Part shown: piece after piece, positions 7,290 through 14,993 of the stretch
Numbering within the stretch: the stretch's first letter is position 1
Layout: each line of letters starts with the position of its first letter
Assembly: GCF_028463845.1 (NCBI RefSeq)
Contig: NZ_CP116805.1
Span: 2,542,001-2,606,000 of the forward strand
Direction: 5' to 3'
DNA length: 64,000 bases
Source: Gimibacter soli
Lineage (GTDB): Bacteria; Pseudomonadota; Alphaproteobacteria; Sphingomonadales; Kordiimonadaceae
Program-made: the position numbers and the translations under genes
Notes under the pieces: model-generated
The model's database searches: none
The model's input: only the letters and a program-made list of their open reading frames with translations
What the model was told of the DNA's origin: nothing

Positions 7290-10001
7290 CTATTCCAGAT
7301 CGGTGCGGTAAGGGGCGATAACGCTGGCGTCGAAGCCCTCGGCTTCCATCTGCGCGACGGCAGCTTCGAGCTGGGCGCGCCCTTCGGCCTCCTTGCCCTG
7401 CCGCATCAGGACCCGGGCTTCGAGCCCCGCAATACGCGACGCCCATGTCTCGCCCGGTGTTGCCGCCTCCATGACCGGCGCCTTAAGGCCCGGCAGCAGC
7501 GAGGCTGCCTCGCCCGCTTGCCCGTTTGCCACATAGGCGGTTGCCAGATGGAAGCCCATCACCTGCACCCCCGGCGATGCCGGTCCCATCATTTTGGCAA
7601 AGCCTTCGCGCGCCGCCGCCAGTTGCGGCACGGCACCGTCCGCGTCCCCAAGCTGCAGGCGGATGACACCTTCATTGCCGAGCTGCATTAGGCAGGACAG
7701 ATGCTCGGCGCCGTTGCGCGCACACATGCCTTCCCGCACGCGGGTGATCAGCGGCAGAGCTTCCGCCCAGCGCCCGGTGGAGCCATAGAGATTGACGAGC
7801 GCGCCTCGCGCTTCCTCGGCCTGAAACGAGTCCGGGCCGTAGCCTGCCGACAAGGCATCGATGGCCGAGAGCAACACAGGCTCCGCGTCCGCATGCCGCC
7901 CGGCATACAGGAGTGCTGCCCCCAGAAACAGCTTGGCGCTCGCCTGACGGGCTGGCGTTACCCCAGCCTCGGCGAAGGCCGGGTGATCCAGCCCTTCCAG
8001 AAGTTCAACGGCTTCTTCCTGACGGCCAAGCCGGCTGTAGCTCTGGGCAAGGTCCATGCGCAGGCTGTGAAGGAGGCTCAGGTCCGCCATGCCGGCCTTG
8101 TCATAATGGGCAATCGCCTGTTCATAGGCATTGGCCGCCGGCTCCATCTGCGCCTGCAACAGGTGATAGCGCCCCCGCGCATAGGCCGCCCGGATCGCCA
8201 GCGGATTGCTCGCCGCAATCAGCGCCCCCGCATCTGCGTCAGCGGCATCCAGTATGGGAGCGGCCTCCCCGTAGCGGCTGGCGTTCGACAGGGCCTGTGC
8301 CAGTGCATAGCGGGCCGTGAGGCTTTCTGGCGACGCCTTGCCGGACCGGGCCGTTTCAAGGCTCACCAACCGGGTCAGATGCTTTACCGCCCCTTCAAAA
8401 TCAGCGAGGCCTTCGTGGATGCCCGCGATGCTCCGGTGCAGGGATATCTGCGTTGTGGGGTCGTCGCCAAAACGTTCATCGATCCGGTCGGCGGCTAGGG
8501 CCAATGCTTCCCGCACCGAGGCGTCGGCGCTCGCCCCCGGGCTGCGCGGGTCCGCCGCCAGCAATACCTCGCGCAGGAAACCTGTTGCCGCCTCGGCGCG
8601 GCTGGCTTCGGCCACTGCCTGATCCCGGGCCTTCTCGGCGCCCTGATATAACCAGAGGCTGGCGACAAGGCCGAGGGTGAGGACCGCGCCGGTTGCCCAT
8701 ATCCACGGACGGCGGGCGGCAAGCCGGTCAAGCTGCCGTGCCATCCGTTCGCTTTGCGCGAGGGCCTCCCGCGCTTCTTCCGCTGCGCGGTGACGCAGCG
8801 ACAGGTCACGCAGGCTCCGGGCAAGCATGTCGGCGGCTGGCGTGCGCGCGACCGGATCACCCGCCGTGGCTGCGGCGATATCCTCACGCAGCAGCTCATC
8901 TGCCACATCCTGTTCCCAGCCGGTGGTCAGGGGCTTGCGCATGTCGCCCGCCAGCAGCTGATACAGCAGGATGCCCAGCGCATAGATATCGCTGCGCACC
9001 GAAGGCGCCTGCCCGGTTACCACCTCGGGCGCCAGATAAAGTGGCGTGCTTCTGCCGGTTTCGCTGGAGCCTGTATCCTGCGTCATCCCCAGCGGGGTCA
9101 CACCAAGGTCCGCGAGCGTCTCTGCGGCAAAAACACCGCCACTGCCAAAATCGGTCAGTTTGACCTGCCAGCCCTTTTCCGGATTTTCGCGGATCAGGAT
9201 ATTGGCGGGCTTCAGGTCCTTGTGCAGCACACCGGCACGGTGGGCCGCGGCAACCGCGTCAACGATCTGCACGGCAACGGCGAGCCGCGCATCCGGCACC
9301 ATATGCTTCAGCCTGCCGCCTTCCTCTGCCCAGTCCCGCAACTGCAGGCCGCCATCCTCGATTTCCAGAAAGAAGGGAGGCTCCTCGAAATTCCAGTCGT
9401 GGATGCGCACGATATCCGCCCGGTCGCCAAGGCTCATCTGCAGGATGCGCGACAGGGTCACCTCCCGCTTCAGGGCAGAAAGCTGCGCGCCATCAGCGCT
9501 GAATTTGAAGATGCGGGTTTCGGGCGTCTTATAGTGCCGCGCCCGCCATACCTCGCTGCCCTCTGTACCGGCGAGCTGCGCTTCAAGCCGGTAATGCGAT
9601 CGACCCGGCACCTGTTCCCCGGCTGTGAGGTCAAGCCGGTTGACCAGCCGCCGCCCGGTAGCCACGCGTTCAACCGGCCCCTTGAAACGATATCCGACGC
9701 GTGCCTGTGTCACGATCCGGTCGGCATGGTCTGGCCCCAGCGCCTTGCGCAGTTTCGCCATGGCGTTGGCGAGCACATTTTCAACGGTGATGCGGCCCGC
9801 CCAGACATGGTCAAGGAGTTCGTCCTTGGTCATGACCTCGTCGGCATGGGCGACGAGAATGGCCAGAAGCTCAAGCGGCTTGCGCTCAAGTTCCACCGGC
9901 TTGCCGTCAAGGCTCAACTCAAACCGGGCCTCGTCAAACTCGACGGAGCCGAAGCGGTAGCGGAACAGCGTTCCGCCCGATGTGTCCGGTGTTGCCACCA
10001 T
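7290..10001 (-). CDS. Winged-helix / Ser-Thr protein kinase / TPR fusion protein, membrane anchored
   Basis: A 903-residue multidomain protein. Residues 12-108 are an OmpR-type winged helix (KPLELLAILVAHADEVMTKD, then VGYRFKG). Residues about 136-400 are a Hanks-type kinase with candidate ATP lysine Lys166, catalytic loop HKDLKPANIL (Asp262) and DFG at 284-286. APE at 324-326 is intact, so catalysis looks possible. A single membrane helix lies at about 432-453. The remaining 450 residues are TPR-like alpha repeats that would sit on the periplasmic side. The architecture joins DNA binding, phosphorylation and outside sensing in one chain, a ToxR/CadC-like plan with a kinase inserted. It is divergent from two lipoprotein genes, which are likely partners or targets. 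The start ATG at 10001 has only a modest ribosome site. Confidence 0.85.
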   Translation of the reverse strand: MVATPDTSGGTLFRYRFGSVEFDEARFELSLDGKPVELERKPLELLAILVAHADEVMTKDELLDHVWAGRITVENVLANAMAKLRKALGPDHADRIVTQARVGYRFKGPVERVATGRRLVNRLDLTAGEQVPGRSHYRLEAQLAGTEGSEVWRARHYKTPETRIFKFSADGAQLSALKREVTLSRILQMSLGDRADIVRIHDWNFEEPPFFLEIEDGGLQLRDWAEEGGRLKHMVPDARLAVAVQIVDAVAAAHRAGVLHKDLKPANILIRENPEKGWQVKLTDFGSGGVFAAETLADLGVTPLGMTQDTGSSETGRSTPLYLAPEVVTGQAPSVRSDIYALGILLYQLLAGDMRKPLTTGWEQDVADELLREDIAAATAGDPVARTPAADMLARSLRDLSLRHRAAEEAREALAQSERMARQLDRLAARRPWIWATGAVLTLGLVASLWLYQGAEKARDQAVAEASRAEAATGFLREVLLAADPRSPGASADASVREALALAADRIDERFGDDPTTQISLHRSIAGIHEGLADFEGAVKHLTRLVSLETARSGKASPESLTARYALAQALSNASRYGEAAPILDAADADAGALIAASNPLAIRAAYARGRYHLLQAQMEPAANAYEQAIAHYDKAGMADLSLLHSLRMDLAQSYSRLGRQEEAVELLEGLDHPAFAEAGVTPARQASAKLFLGAALLYAGRHADAEPVLLSAIDALSAGYGPDSFQAEEARGALVNLYGSTGRWAEALPLITRVREGMCARNGAEHLSCLMQLGNEGVIRLQLGDADGAVPQLAAAREGFAKMMGPASPGVQVMGFHLATAYVANGQAGEAASLLPGLKAPVMEAATPGETWASRIAGLEARVLMRQGKEAEGRAQLEAAVAQMEAEGFDASVIAPYRTDLE

Positions 10002-10141
10002 GATCCGACCCCCATGGCGGTTGAAGCCCCAAGTCCTTGATCAGGCGAAAGGTTAGACTTTCGTTAGGGTTCCGTGAAGACCGAAAATGCCCGCTGCCCC
10101 TATCGTTCGCTCATTCATGTCGCATTGGGGAGCCATCAGCC

Positions 10142-11128
10142 ATGACACCGAAACCTTCATCGTTCCGAGTTTCACACCGTGCAACCCTACTTGCCGCCGC
10201 CAGCCTGATGCTGGCTGCCTGCGGGGGCGAAGAGGACGCATCGTCCGCCGCTGCCGCCGCCGGGGCCAACAGGTCCGCGGCAGAAACACGCCCGGCGGCC
10301 GCAAAGCCGGCGGGCGACCCGAACGCCCTGCCTGCCCCCAAATGCCCGGCAAAAACGGATGATGGCCTGCCCGGCCCCGATATCCTTGGCCTGAAGCTCG
10401 GCATGAGCAAGGACATGGCGCTCAATATCGTGCGGTGCCATCTGGGCGCCGACGCCTTTGTCGACCCGCAGCGCAACTGGATCCAGGGGCTGAACGCCCA
10501 CCAGCTGGAACTCGCGCCCCAGGCCTTCATGGTGCAGCAGGGTGAGACCTCGGCCTGTAACTTCCGCACCTTCAACGACATGCAGAAGTGCGGCCCCGGC
10601 AACCGTGTCTGGGGGCACGTTTCGGAGAAATTCACCCTCGCCACCCCCGGCGTGCCGGGCCGCGAAACACTCGTCGGCGTCTGGCGGACCCAGAATTTCA
10701 AGCCGGACGAGATGCCCGCTGTTGAAAGCCTTGTCGCCGCCCTCACCAAGAAATACGGCGCGCCGCAATTCCGCGACAAACGCGAGAACCGCCGCGGCGA
10801 CCTCAGCCGCCTGCGCTGGATCACCGATGTGAGCGGCCAGCCTGTCATAGACCCCAACCCGTTGTTCCGGCGCTGCGGCTTCAATATTGACGGCCGCATG
10901 AATGCCCTTTCATGGAGCGAAGGCTGCGGCCTCAACCTCGCGGTCGAAATCATGCACAGCCCCGATAACCCGGCCCTCGCCAAGGAACTCAGCGTCGGCA
11001 TGCTGCATCAGGACAATCTGTTCCAGTATGGCAGCGACCTGCAGGCCGAACTGAACGAGATCGAAGAAGGCCGCCGCGCCGAAGAGCTGGAACGGGCCAA
11101 AAAGTCCGGCAGCGATATCGCACTTTAG
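10142..11128 (+). CDS. Predicted lipoprotein of unknown function
   Basis: A 328-residue protein beginning MTPKPSSFRVSHRATLLAAA, with a lipobox LAAC followed by GGEEDASS, so it is probably lipidated. A low-complexity Ala/Ser linker follows. Then comes a globular domain with several cysteines (CPAKTDDGLPGPDILGLKLG, VRCHLGADAF, CNFRTFNDMQKCG, FRRCGFNIDG) that may form disulfides in the periplasm. I do not recognise the family. The ATG at 10142 was chosen over the upstream extension because a GGGGAG lies before it and the signal peptide starts there. It forms an operon with the next lipoprotein (9 bp gap) and is divergent from the kinase fusion, suggesting a functional link. Confidence 0.75.
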   Translation: MTPKPSSFRVSHRATLLAAASLMLAACGGEEDASSAAAAAGANRSAAETRPAAAKPAGDPNALPAPKCPAKTDDGLPGPDILGLKLGMSKDMALNIVRCHLGADAFVDPQRNWIQGLNAHQLELAPQAFMVQQGETSACNFRTFNDMQKCGPGNRVWGHVSEKFTLATPGVPGRETLVGVWRTQNFKPDEMPAVESLVAALTKKYGAPQFRDKRENRRGDLSRLRWITDVSGQPVIDPNPLFRRCGFNIDGRMNALSWSEGCGLNLAVEIMHSPDNPALAKELSVGMLHQDNLFQYGSDLQAELNEIEEGRRAEELERAKKSGSDIAL

Positions 11129-11137
11129 GAGCAGATC

Positions 11138-11902
11138 ATGACCAGACCAGCTGTTGCCATCCTCTCCCTGTTCCTCGCGGCCTGTGGCGGCGAGGGAACG
11201 TCCGAAGGCCAGTCGGGGCAGGATGCAAACCAGACCCGCGCCACCTATGGCAGCTCGCGCAGCCAATCCGGGGGCAATTCCGCTGTGCCCGGCAACACCA
11301 GCACATCGTCGGGCGTGGACAGGCTCAAGCTCGGGGGCGGCACCCTCGCCTATCCCGACTATCTTCAGGTGGTCGCGCTGGCCTTCCGCCTGCGTGGAGA
11401 GGCGCTGCCCATTGAGGAATGGACGCGCTGGAACATCAAGGTAACAAACGCCAACGAATTTGAACGCCCGGCGCGGCACGCCGAGGTGATGGCTGAATAT
11501 CGTGCCATCGATGCCTCAACGGCTGGCATCGGCCATCTACGCATTCTCGTGCGTTCGCGGCTCATGGAATATGATATCCAGCGCCAGGGCTTCCCGCTTC
11601 AATCCATCGGTCCCGGCACGACCTATGAATATGAGGCGCAAATCGGCAAACCTTACAAGGCCGGTATACGGCTCGAGAATGCGACCGAAGCCGGCTTCTG
11701 GCCCATACCGCCCGCCGAGGCGCAAGCCTTGATCAACCGGATCAGGACTGTGCGTATGGTGGACGCCCATCTGGACCTCGACATCACCGGCATCGACACG
11801 CGCGGCAAGGTGCCGGTCATTCTGGCAAACGTCACCGAATTCCGGCTCAATCTTGAAAAAGTTCTCCAGAGCGAGGAAATCGCCCACGTCCGGGTGAAGT
11901 AG
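11138..11902 (+). CDS. Predicted lipoprotein of unknown function
   Basis: A 254-residue protein with a short signal peptide and lipobox (LFLAAC at about 11-16, then GGEGTSEGQ). A Gly/Ser/Thr-rich linker leads to a domain from about residue 65 on (LKLGGGTLAYPDYLQVVALA). The C-terminus HLDLDITGIDTRGKVPVILA suggests a beta-rich fold. The family is not recognised. The ATG at 11138 is preceded by AGGAGC. It follows the first lipoprotein by 9 bp, so the two are translated from one message. It converges with the cytochrome-rhodanese gene (10 bp gap). Together with the divergent kinase fusion this makes a three-gene unit whose role is unknown. Confidence 0.72.
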   Translation: MTRPAVAILSLFLAACGGEGTSEGQSGQDANQTRATYGSSRSQSGGNSAVPGNTSTSSGVDRLKLGGGTLAYPDYLQVVALAFRLRGEALPIEEWTRWNIKVTNANEFERPARHAEVMAEYRAIDASTAGIGHLRILVRSRLMEYDIQRQGFPLQSIGPGTTYEYEAQIGKPYKAGIRLENATEAGFWPIPPAEAQALINRIRTVRMVDAHLDLDITGIDTRGKVPVILANVTEFRLNLEKVLQSEEIAHVRVK

Positions 11903-11912
11903 TCGTGGGCGA

Positions 11913-13004
11913 TCAGGATGGGGCCAGCTCGCCGCGCGCGACGGGGTAGCCCATATTCATCCAGCCGAAAATGCCTTCGTAAAGCACGGCGGTGCGGGTA
12001 TAGCCGCGCCGCCGCAGCTGGTTCACCACATGCTCGGCCGCCGCCCGCGGGCAGGAACAATAAGCCACGATCTGCACATCCTTCGGCAGGTCACGCACCA
12101 CATCATCAAGCTTCGTATAGTAAGGCAGCGGGACCGAGCCTTCGATATGCACGCGCTGCCATACGGATACGACCCGTGTGTCCAGCAGCACCATGCGTTT
12201 GCCCGCCTGAAGGGCTGCGAGCAGGTCCTTCGATGATACGTGCATGCCGTCCCTCAGCTCGAAGTCCGGGTCTTCGCCGTCCTTGTTGATGACATATTGA
12301 TCCGGCGTCGGCAGCGGCTTCAGGGCAACCTTCTGCGCCTTCCAGCCATCTGCGCGACCACGCAGGAACGCCGTCAGGTCATCAATATTCTGCGGCGACA
12401 GGATATCCTTCCACGCCACCATCGGCGTGTCTTCGCGGCCGTTCGCGATGGCATAGCGGATGAATTCATCGGAATTGTGGGCGAGGGCCGACCGGTTGCC
12501 GATGGCCGGCGCCGTCACACCCTGCCCCTCGTCGCCGTGGCAGCTGGTGCAGTTTTCCCTGAACAACACTTCGCCGCGCGCAGCGTCGCCTTCGATCATG
12601 TCTTTCTGGATATCGACGCGGTCTTCGGCACCCGACTGCCAGAAAAGCCAGTAGGTGAGGTCCCACGTTTCATCGAGCGTCAAGGGGCCGCCGACCTCTC
12701 CGAGATAGCCGCCCATCGCCGTGCCTTCGCGCCCGTAGGAAAGCGCACGCAGCACTTCATGCGGCACACCCGTGCGCATCAGGCTTTTGCTTCTGAGCGA
12801 CGGTGCATGGTCATTCACATAGCCCTGCCGGTCTTCGCCATGGCAAAGCGCGCAGTAGCGCTGGTAATTGCTGGCGGCGACCCGGGCCTGTTCTTCGGTC
12901 AATTTGCGGGGCGGCTCGATCGTGCCGCGCTCCTGAGCGTGTGTTGTGCCACCCGCAACCAGCATGAGCGTCGCAACAGCCATGACCCGCGCCAGATTCT
13001 GCAT
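11913..13004 (-). CDS. Exported diheme cytochrome c fused to a rhodanese domain
   Basis: A 363-residue protein with a signal peptide (residues 1-24). Two c-type heme sites are visible: CALCH at 51-55 and CTSCH at 152-156. Met97 (GTAMGG) and Met195 (DTPMVAW) are likely sixth ligands. Residues about 250-355 form a rhodanese domain whose active loop reads YCSCPRAAA, with Cys316/Cys318. The domain order cytochrome-cytochrome-rhodanese places a sulfur-transfer or thiol site next to an electron-transfer unit in the periplasm, which suggests oxidation of a sulfur compound. Sulfur oxidation genes (sox) are not seen nearby, so this is inference. The ATG at 13004 follows GGAGGGG. It is a single gene between the lipoproteins and the leuD remnant. 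Confidence 0.82.
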   Translation of the reverse strand: MQNLARVMAVATLMLVAGGTTHAQERGTIEPPRKLTEEQARVAASNYQRYCALCHGEDRQGYVNDHAPSLRSKSLMRTGVPHEVLRALSYGREGTAMGGYLGEVGGPLTLDETWDLTYWLFWQSGAEDRVDIQKDMIEGDAARGEVLFRENCTSCHGDEGQGVTAPAIGNRSALAHNSDEFIRYAIANGREDTPMVAWKDILSPQNIDDLTAFLRGRADGWKAQKVALKPLPTPDQYVINKDGEDPDFELRDGMHVSSKDLLAALQAGKRMVLLDTRVVSVWQRVHIEGSVPLPYYTKLDDVVRDLPKDVQIVAYCSCPRAAAEHVVNQLRRRGYTRTAVLYEGIFGWMNMGYPVARGELAPS

Positions 13005-13083
13005 TTACCCCTCCCCGACCAGCTTTACGCCAACTGTAGCGGGAAGACGTCCGGTGTCAAAAGGCTATCAGGGCTAGATAATC

Positions 13084-13321
13084 TTAAAGCCAAGGGAAGC
13101 GCTGTGCCTGTTTGTATTCATACACAGCGATGGCATCTTCATCCACGCGCGTGAGGCCGATCTGGTCAAGCCCGCGCAAGAGGCAGTCCTTGCGGAACGC
13201 GTCGACGTCAAAGGCCACTTTTGTGCCATCGGTTGTGGTGATGGCCTGCCTTTGCAGATCAACATGCAAGGAGCCCAACGCTGCCGCCGCCAACTGTTGC
13301 CTGCGGCAGGGTGATCAGCAG
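13084..13321 (-). pseudogene. leuD: 3' remnant of leuD (3-isopropylmalate dehydratase small subunit), frameshifted
   Basis: The last 69 codons read as a LeuD C-terminus: DGTKVAFDVDAFRKDCLLRG, then LDQIGLTRVDEDAIAVYEYK, ending FPWL and a TAA stop. Just upstream, in another frame, LLITLPQATV matches the segment that normally precedes this part in LeuD. A TGA interrupts the C-terminal frame eight codons before it. So about 80 residues of the roughly 200-residue protein remain, split by a frameshift, with no start region. LeuD forms isopropylmalate isomerase with LeuC in leucine synthesis. The fragment is most likely a leftover of duplication or rearrangement; a functional copy should exist elsewhere if the strain makes leucine. 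Confidence 0.75.
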
Positions 13322-13405
13322 CCTTGCACGCGAACGGCTCCTTTCGGATTCCGCCCGCGTGCAAAGCTGGCCATTCTCGATCTGCCATCCTGGCGGGAAG
13401 GCCCC

Positions 13406-13798
13406 TTAGGCGATCGAAAGACGGACCGTCCTCAAGGACCAGAACTCGATCCAGCCGAGGGCCGCAACCACAAGCGCCTGCGCCACCACAAAGGCGGTGC
13501 CGAGCCCGTTGGGTGCAATCATTTCCAACAGAATGATGCTTGCGACCACCCAGCCTGCATTGCCGATGATCACGAGCCAGACGGCAGCTGCGTTGCCGAG
13601 CCACCAGGTCGCAGTTGCAGCCATATACAGCCCGATCGGAAGGAGAAGCGCCCCGGCATAGAAAAGCAGGGCTGGCGGCAGAGCGGTGAGGCCGGACACA
13701 AACCCGGACGCCGCCACGAGAAGCAGCCCCATGAGAAGACATGTAGCCGCATCGAGCAGAAGAATGGACTTCAGGGAAATTCTGGGTTGGGAAGACAT
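13406..13798 (-). CDS. Small integral membrane protein, about four transmembrane segments
   Basis: A 130-residue hydrophobic protein with four predicted membrane helices: LLLDAATCLLMGLLLVAA, LLFYAGALLLPIGLYMAA, AVWLVIIGNAGWVVASIILL and AFVVAQALVVAALGWIEF. No enzyme motif is seen and I do not recognise the family. The ATG at 13798 was chosen because AAAGGAA precedes it; the frame extends six codons further without a ribosome site. It is divergent from an XRE regulator, with a 17-bp inverted repeat between them. The simplest reading is a regulator-target pair. Confidence 0.7.
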   Translation of the reverse strand: MSSQPRISLKSILLLDAATCLLMGLLLVAASGFVSGLTALPPALLFYAGALLLPIGLYMAATATWWLGNAAAVWLVIIGNAGWVVASIILLEMIAPNGLGTAFVVAQALVVAALGWIEFWSLRTVRLSIA

Positions 13799-13870
13799 AT
13801 CAGGTTCCTTTCGCATCTAGACCCACGCCGGGTATGGGGCAAAAAGTGATCCTGCTGCTGCGGGAAGTCG

Positions 13871-13887
13871 ATTACCTGCAAGGTAAT
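13871..13887. promoter_or_regulatory. Inverted repeat ATTACCT-GCA-AGGTAAT, probable operator
   Basis: A perfect 17-bp inverted repeat in the 124-bp gap between the divergent membrane-protein and XRE genes. It lies 36 bp before the XRE ATG. The position fits a site where the XRE protein represses itself and its neighbour. Confidence 0.5.
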
Positions 13888-13922
13888 TGTTCATACTTTT
13901 TATCTGGTGCTAGGATGGTGTC

Positions 13923-14732
13923 ATGAACAGCGCCTCGTCGATGAATGTCGGTTCGCTTCTCAGGGAATGGCGGGAACGCCGCTCGCTGAGCCAGTTGGCC
14001 CTCGCCTGCGAGGCCTCGATCTCGCAGCGGCACCTGAGCTTCGTGGAATCCGGCCGCAGTACGCCGAGCCGCGACATGATCATTCATCTGGCCGAACAGC
14101 TTTCCATTCCCTTGCGGGAGAGAAACTCCCTGCTTGTCGCGGCTGGCTTCGCGCCCCTATACAGCCAGCGCCCGCCAGAGGACCCCGCCCTCGGGCCCAC
14201 TAGCGAGGCGGTCGCCGCAATCCTGAAGGGGCACGAGCCATATCCCGCCATTGCAGTGGACCGGCACTGGAACCTGTTGCAGGCGAATGCGGCCTTACCC
14301 TTCATGCTGACGGGCGTGGATCCATCGCTTCTGGAAGGTCCGATCAATGTGCTGCGCATAGCGCTGCACCCCAAGGGCCTTATGCCGCGTATCCTTAATC
14401 ATGCAGAGTGGCGGCGACATCTGTTGCACCGGCTGGACCGCGAAATCAGCAACACGGCCGATCCGAAACTTGTTGAGCTGGCGAACGAACTGAAGTCCTA
14501 TCCGCATGGCGAAAACCGAGCGCGCTTCGGCGTTGAAATGCCGAACCTCGGCAATGTCGCTGTCATGCTGCAATTATCATCCGACTTCGGGCCGCTCTCG
14601 CTGATCAGCACGACAACCGTGTTCGGCACCGCCCTCGATATCGGTCTCGCGGAACTCACCATCGAGACCTTCTTCCCTGCCGATCCCGATACCGGGGCCC
14701 GCCTGCGCCAGATTGGTGCCACCCAAAAATAA
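13923..14732 (+). CDS. XRE-family regulator with MmyB-like C-terminal ligand domain
   Basis: A 269-residue protein. Residues 8-66 are a Cro/CI helix-turn-helix (LREWRERRSLSQLALACEAS, SFVESGRSTPSR). From about residue 95 on it follows the MmyB-like (PAS-type) ligand domain, seen in AIAVDRHWNLLQANAALPFM and the C-terminal LISTTTVFGTALDIGLAELT. MmyB-like domains can bind small molecules, proposed for the family to be fatty acids. The gene is divergent from a small membrane protein and shares a 17-bp inverted repeat with it. The start is the ATG at 13923 behind AGGATGG. Confidence 0.82.
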   Translation: MNSASSMNVGSLLREWRERRSLSQLALACEASISQRHLSFVESGRSTPSRDMIIHLAEQLSIPLRERNSLLVAAGFAPLYSQRPPEDPALGPTSEAVAAILKGHEPYPAIAVDRHWNLLQANAALPFMLTGVDPSLLEGPINVLRIALHPKGLMPRILNHAEWRRHLLHRLDREISNTADPKLVELANELKSYPHGENRARFGVEMPNLGNVAVMLQLSSDFGPLSLISTTTVFGTALDIGLAELTIETFFPADPDTGARLRQIGATQK

Positions 14733-14880
14733 GCGCCGCCGACTGCCATCAGCCAAGCGTCTTTCCCTCATTTCACCTGCCGGTGCGCGTCCCGAAGCCT
14801 TTCATGCGGCGTTTTGGCCATGGCATTTCTCCCTGCTTCGTTGGCAGTGCCGGCCCATGGCATGAAAAACGACGATTAAA

Positions 14881-14890
14881 TGTATACAAT
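14881..14890. promoter_or_regulatory. TGTATACAAT palindromic site upstream of the first TonB receptor
   Basis: TGTATACA at 14881-14888 is an 8-bp perfect palindrome in the AT-rich promoter region, 104 bp before the receptor ATG. The same core occurs twice at 23302-23332 between divergent operons of this island. The downstream FCD-GntR protein is the natural candidate binder. Confidence 0.5.
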
Positions 14891-14993
14891 TATCTTTACG
14901 CCCGCCCCAGAATATGTATCCTGTCAATGATAGGGAAAGTGCGGTTAATCCGGGATATTTTGTAAAAAACGGTAAAAATCAGGAGAGGGTGTC

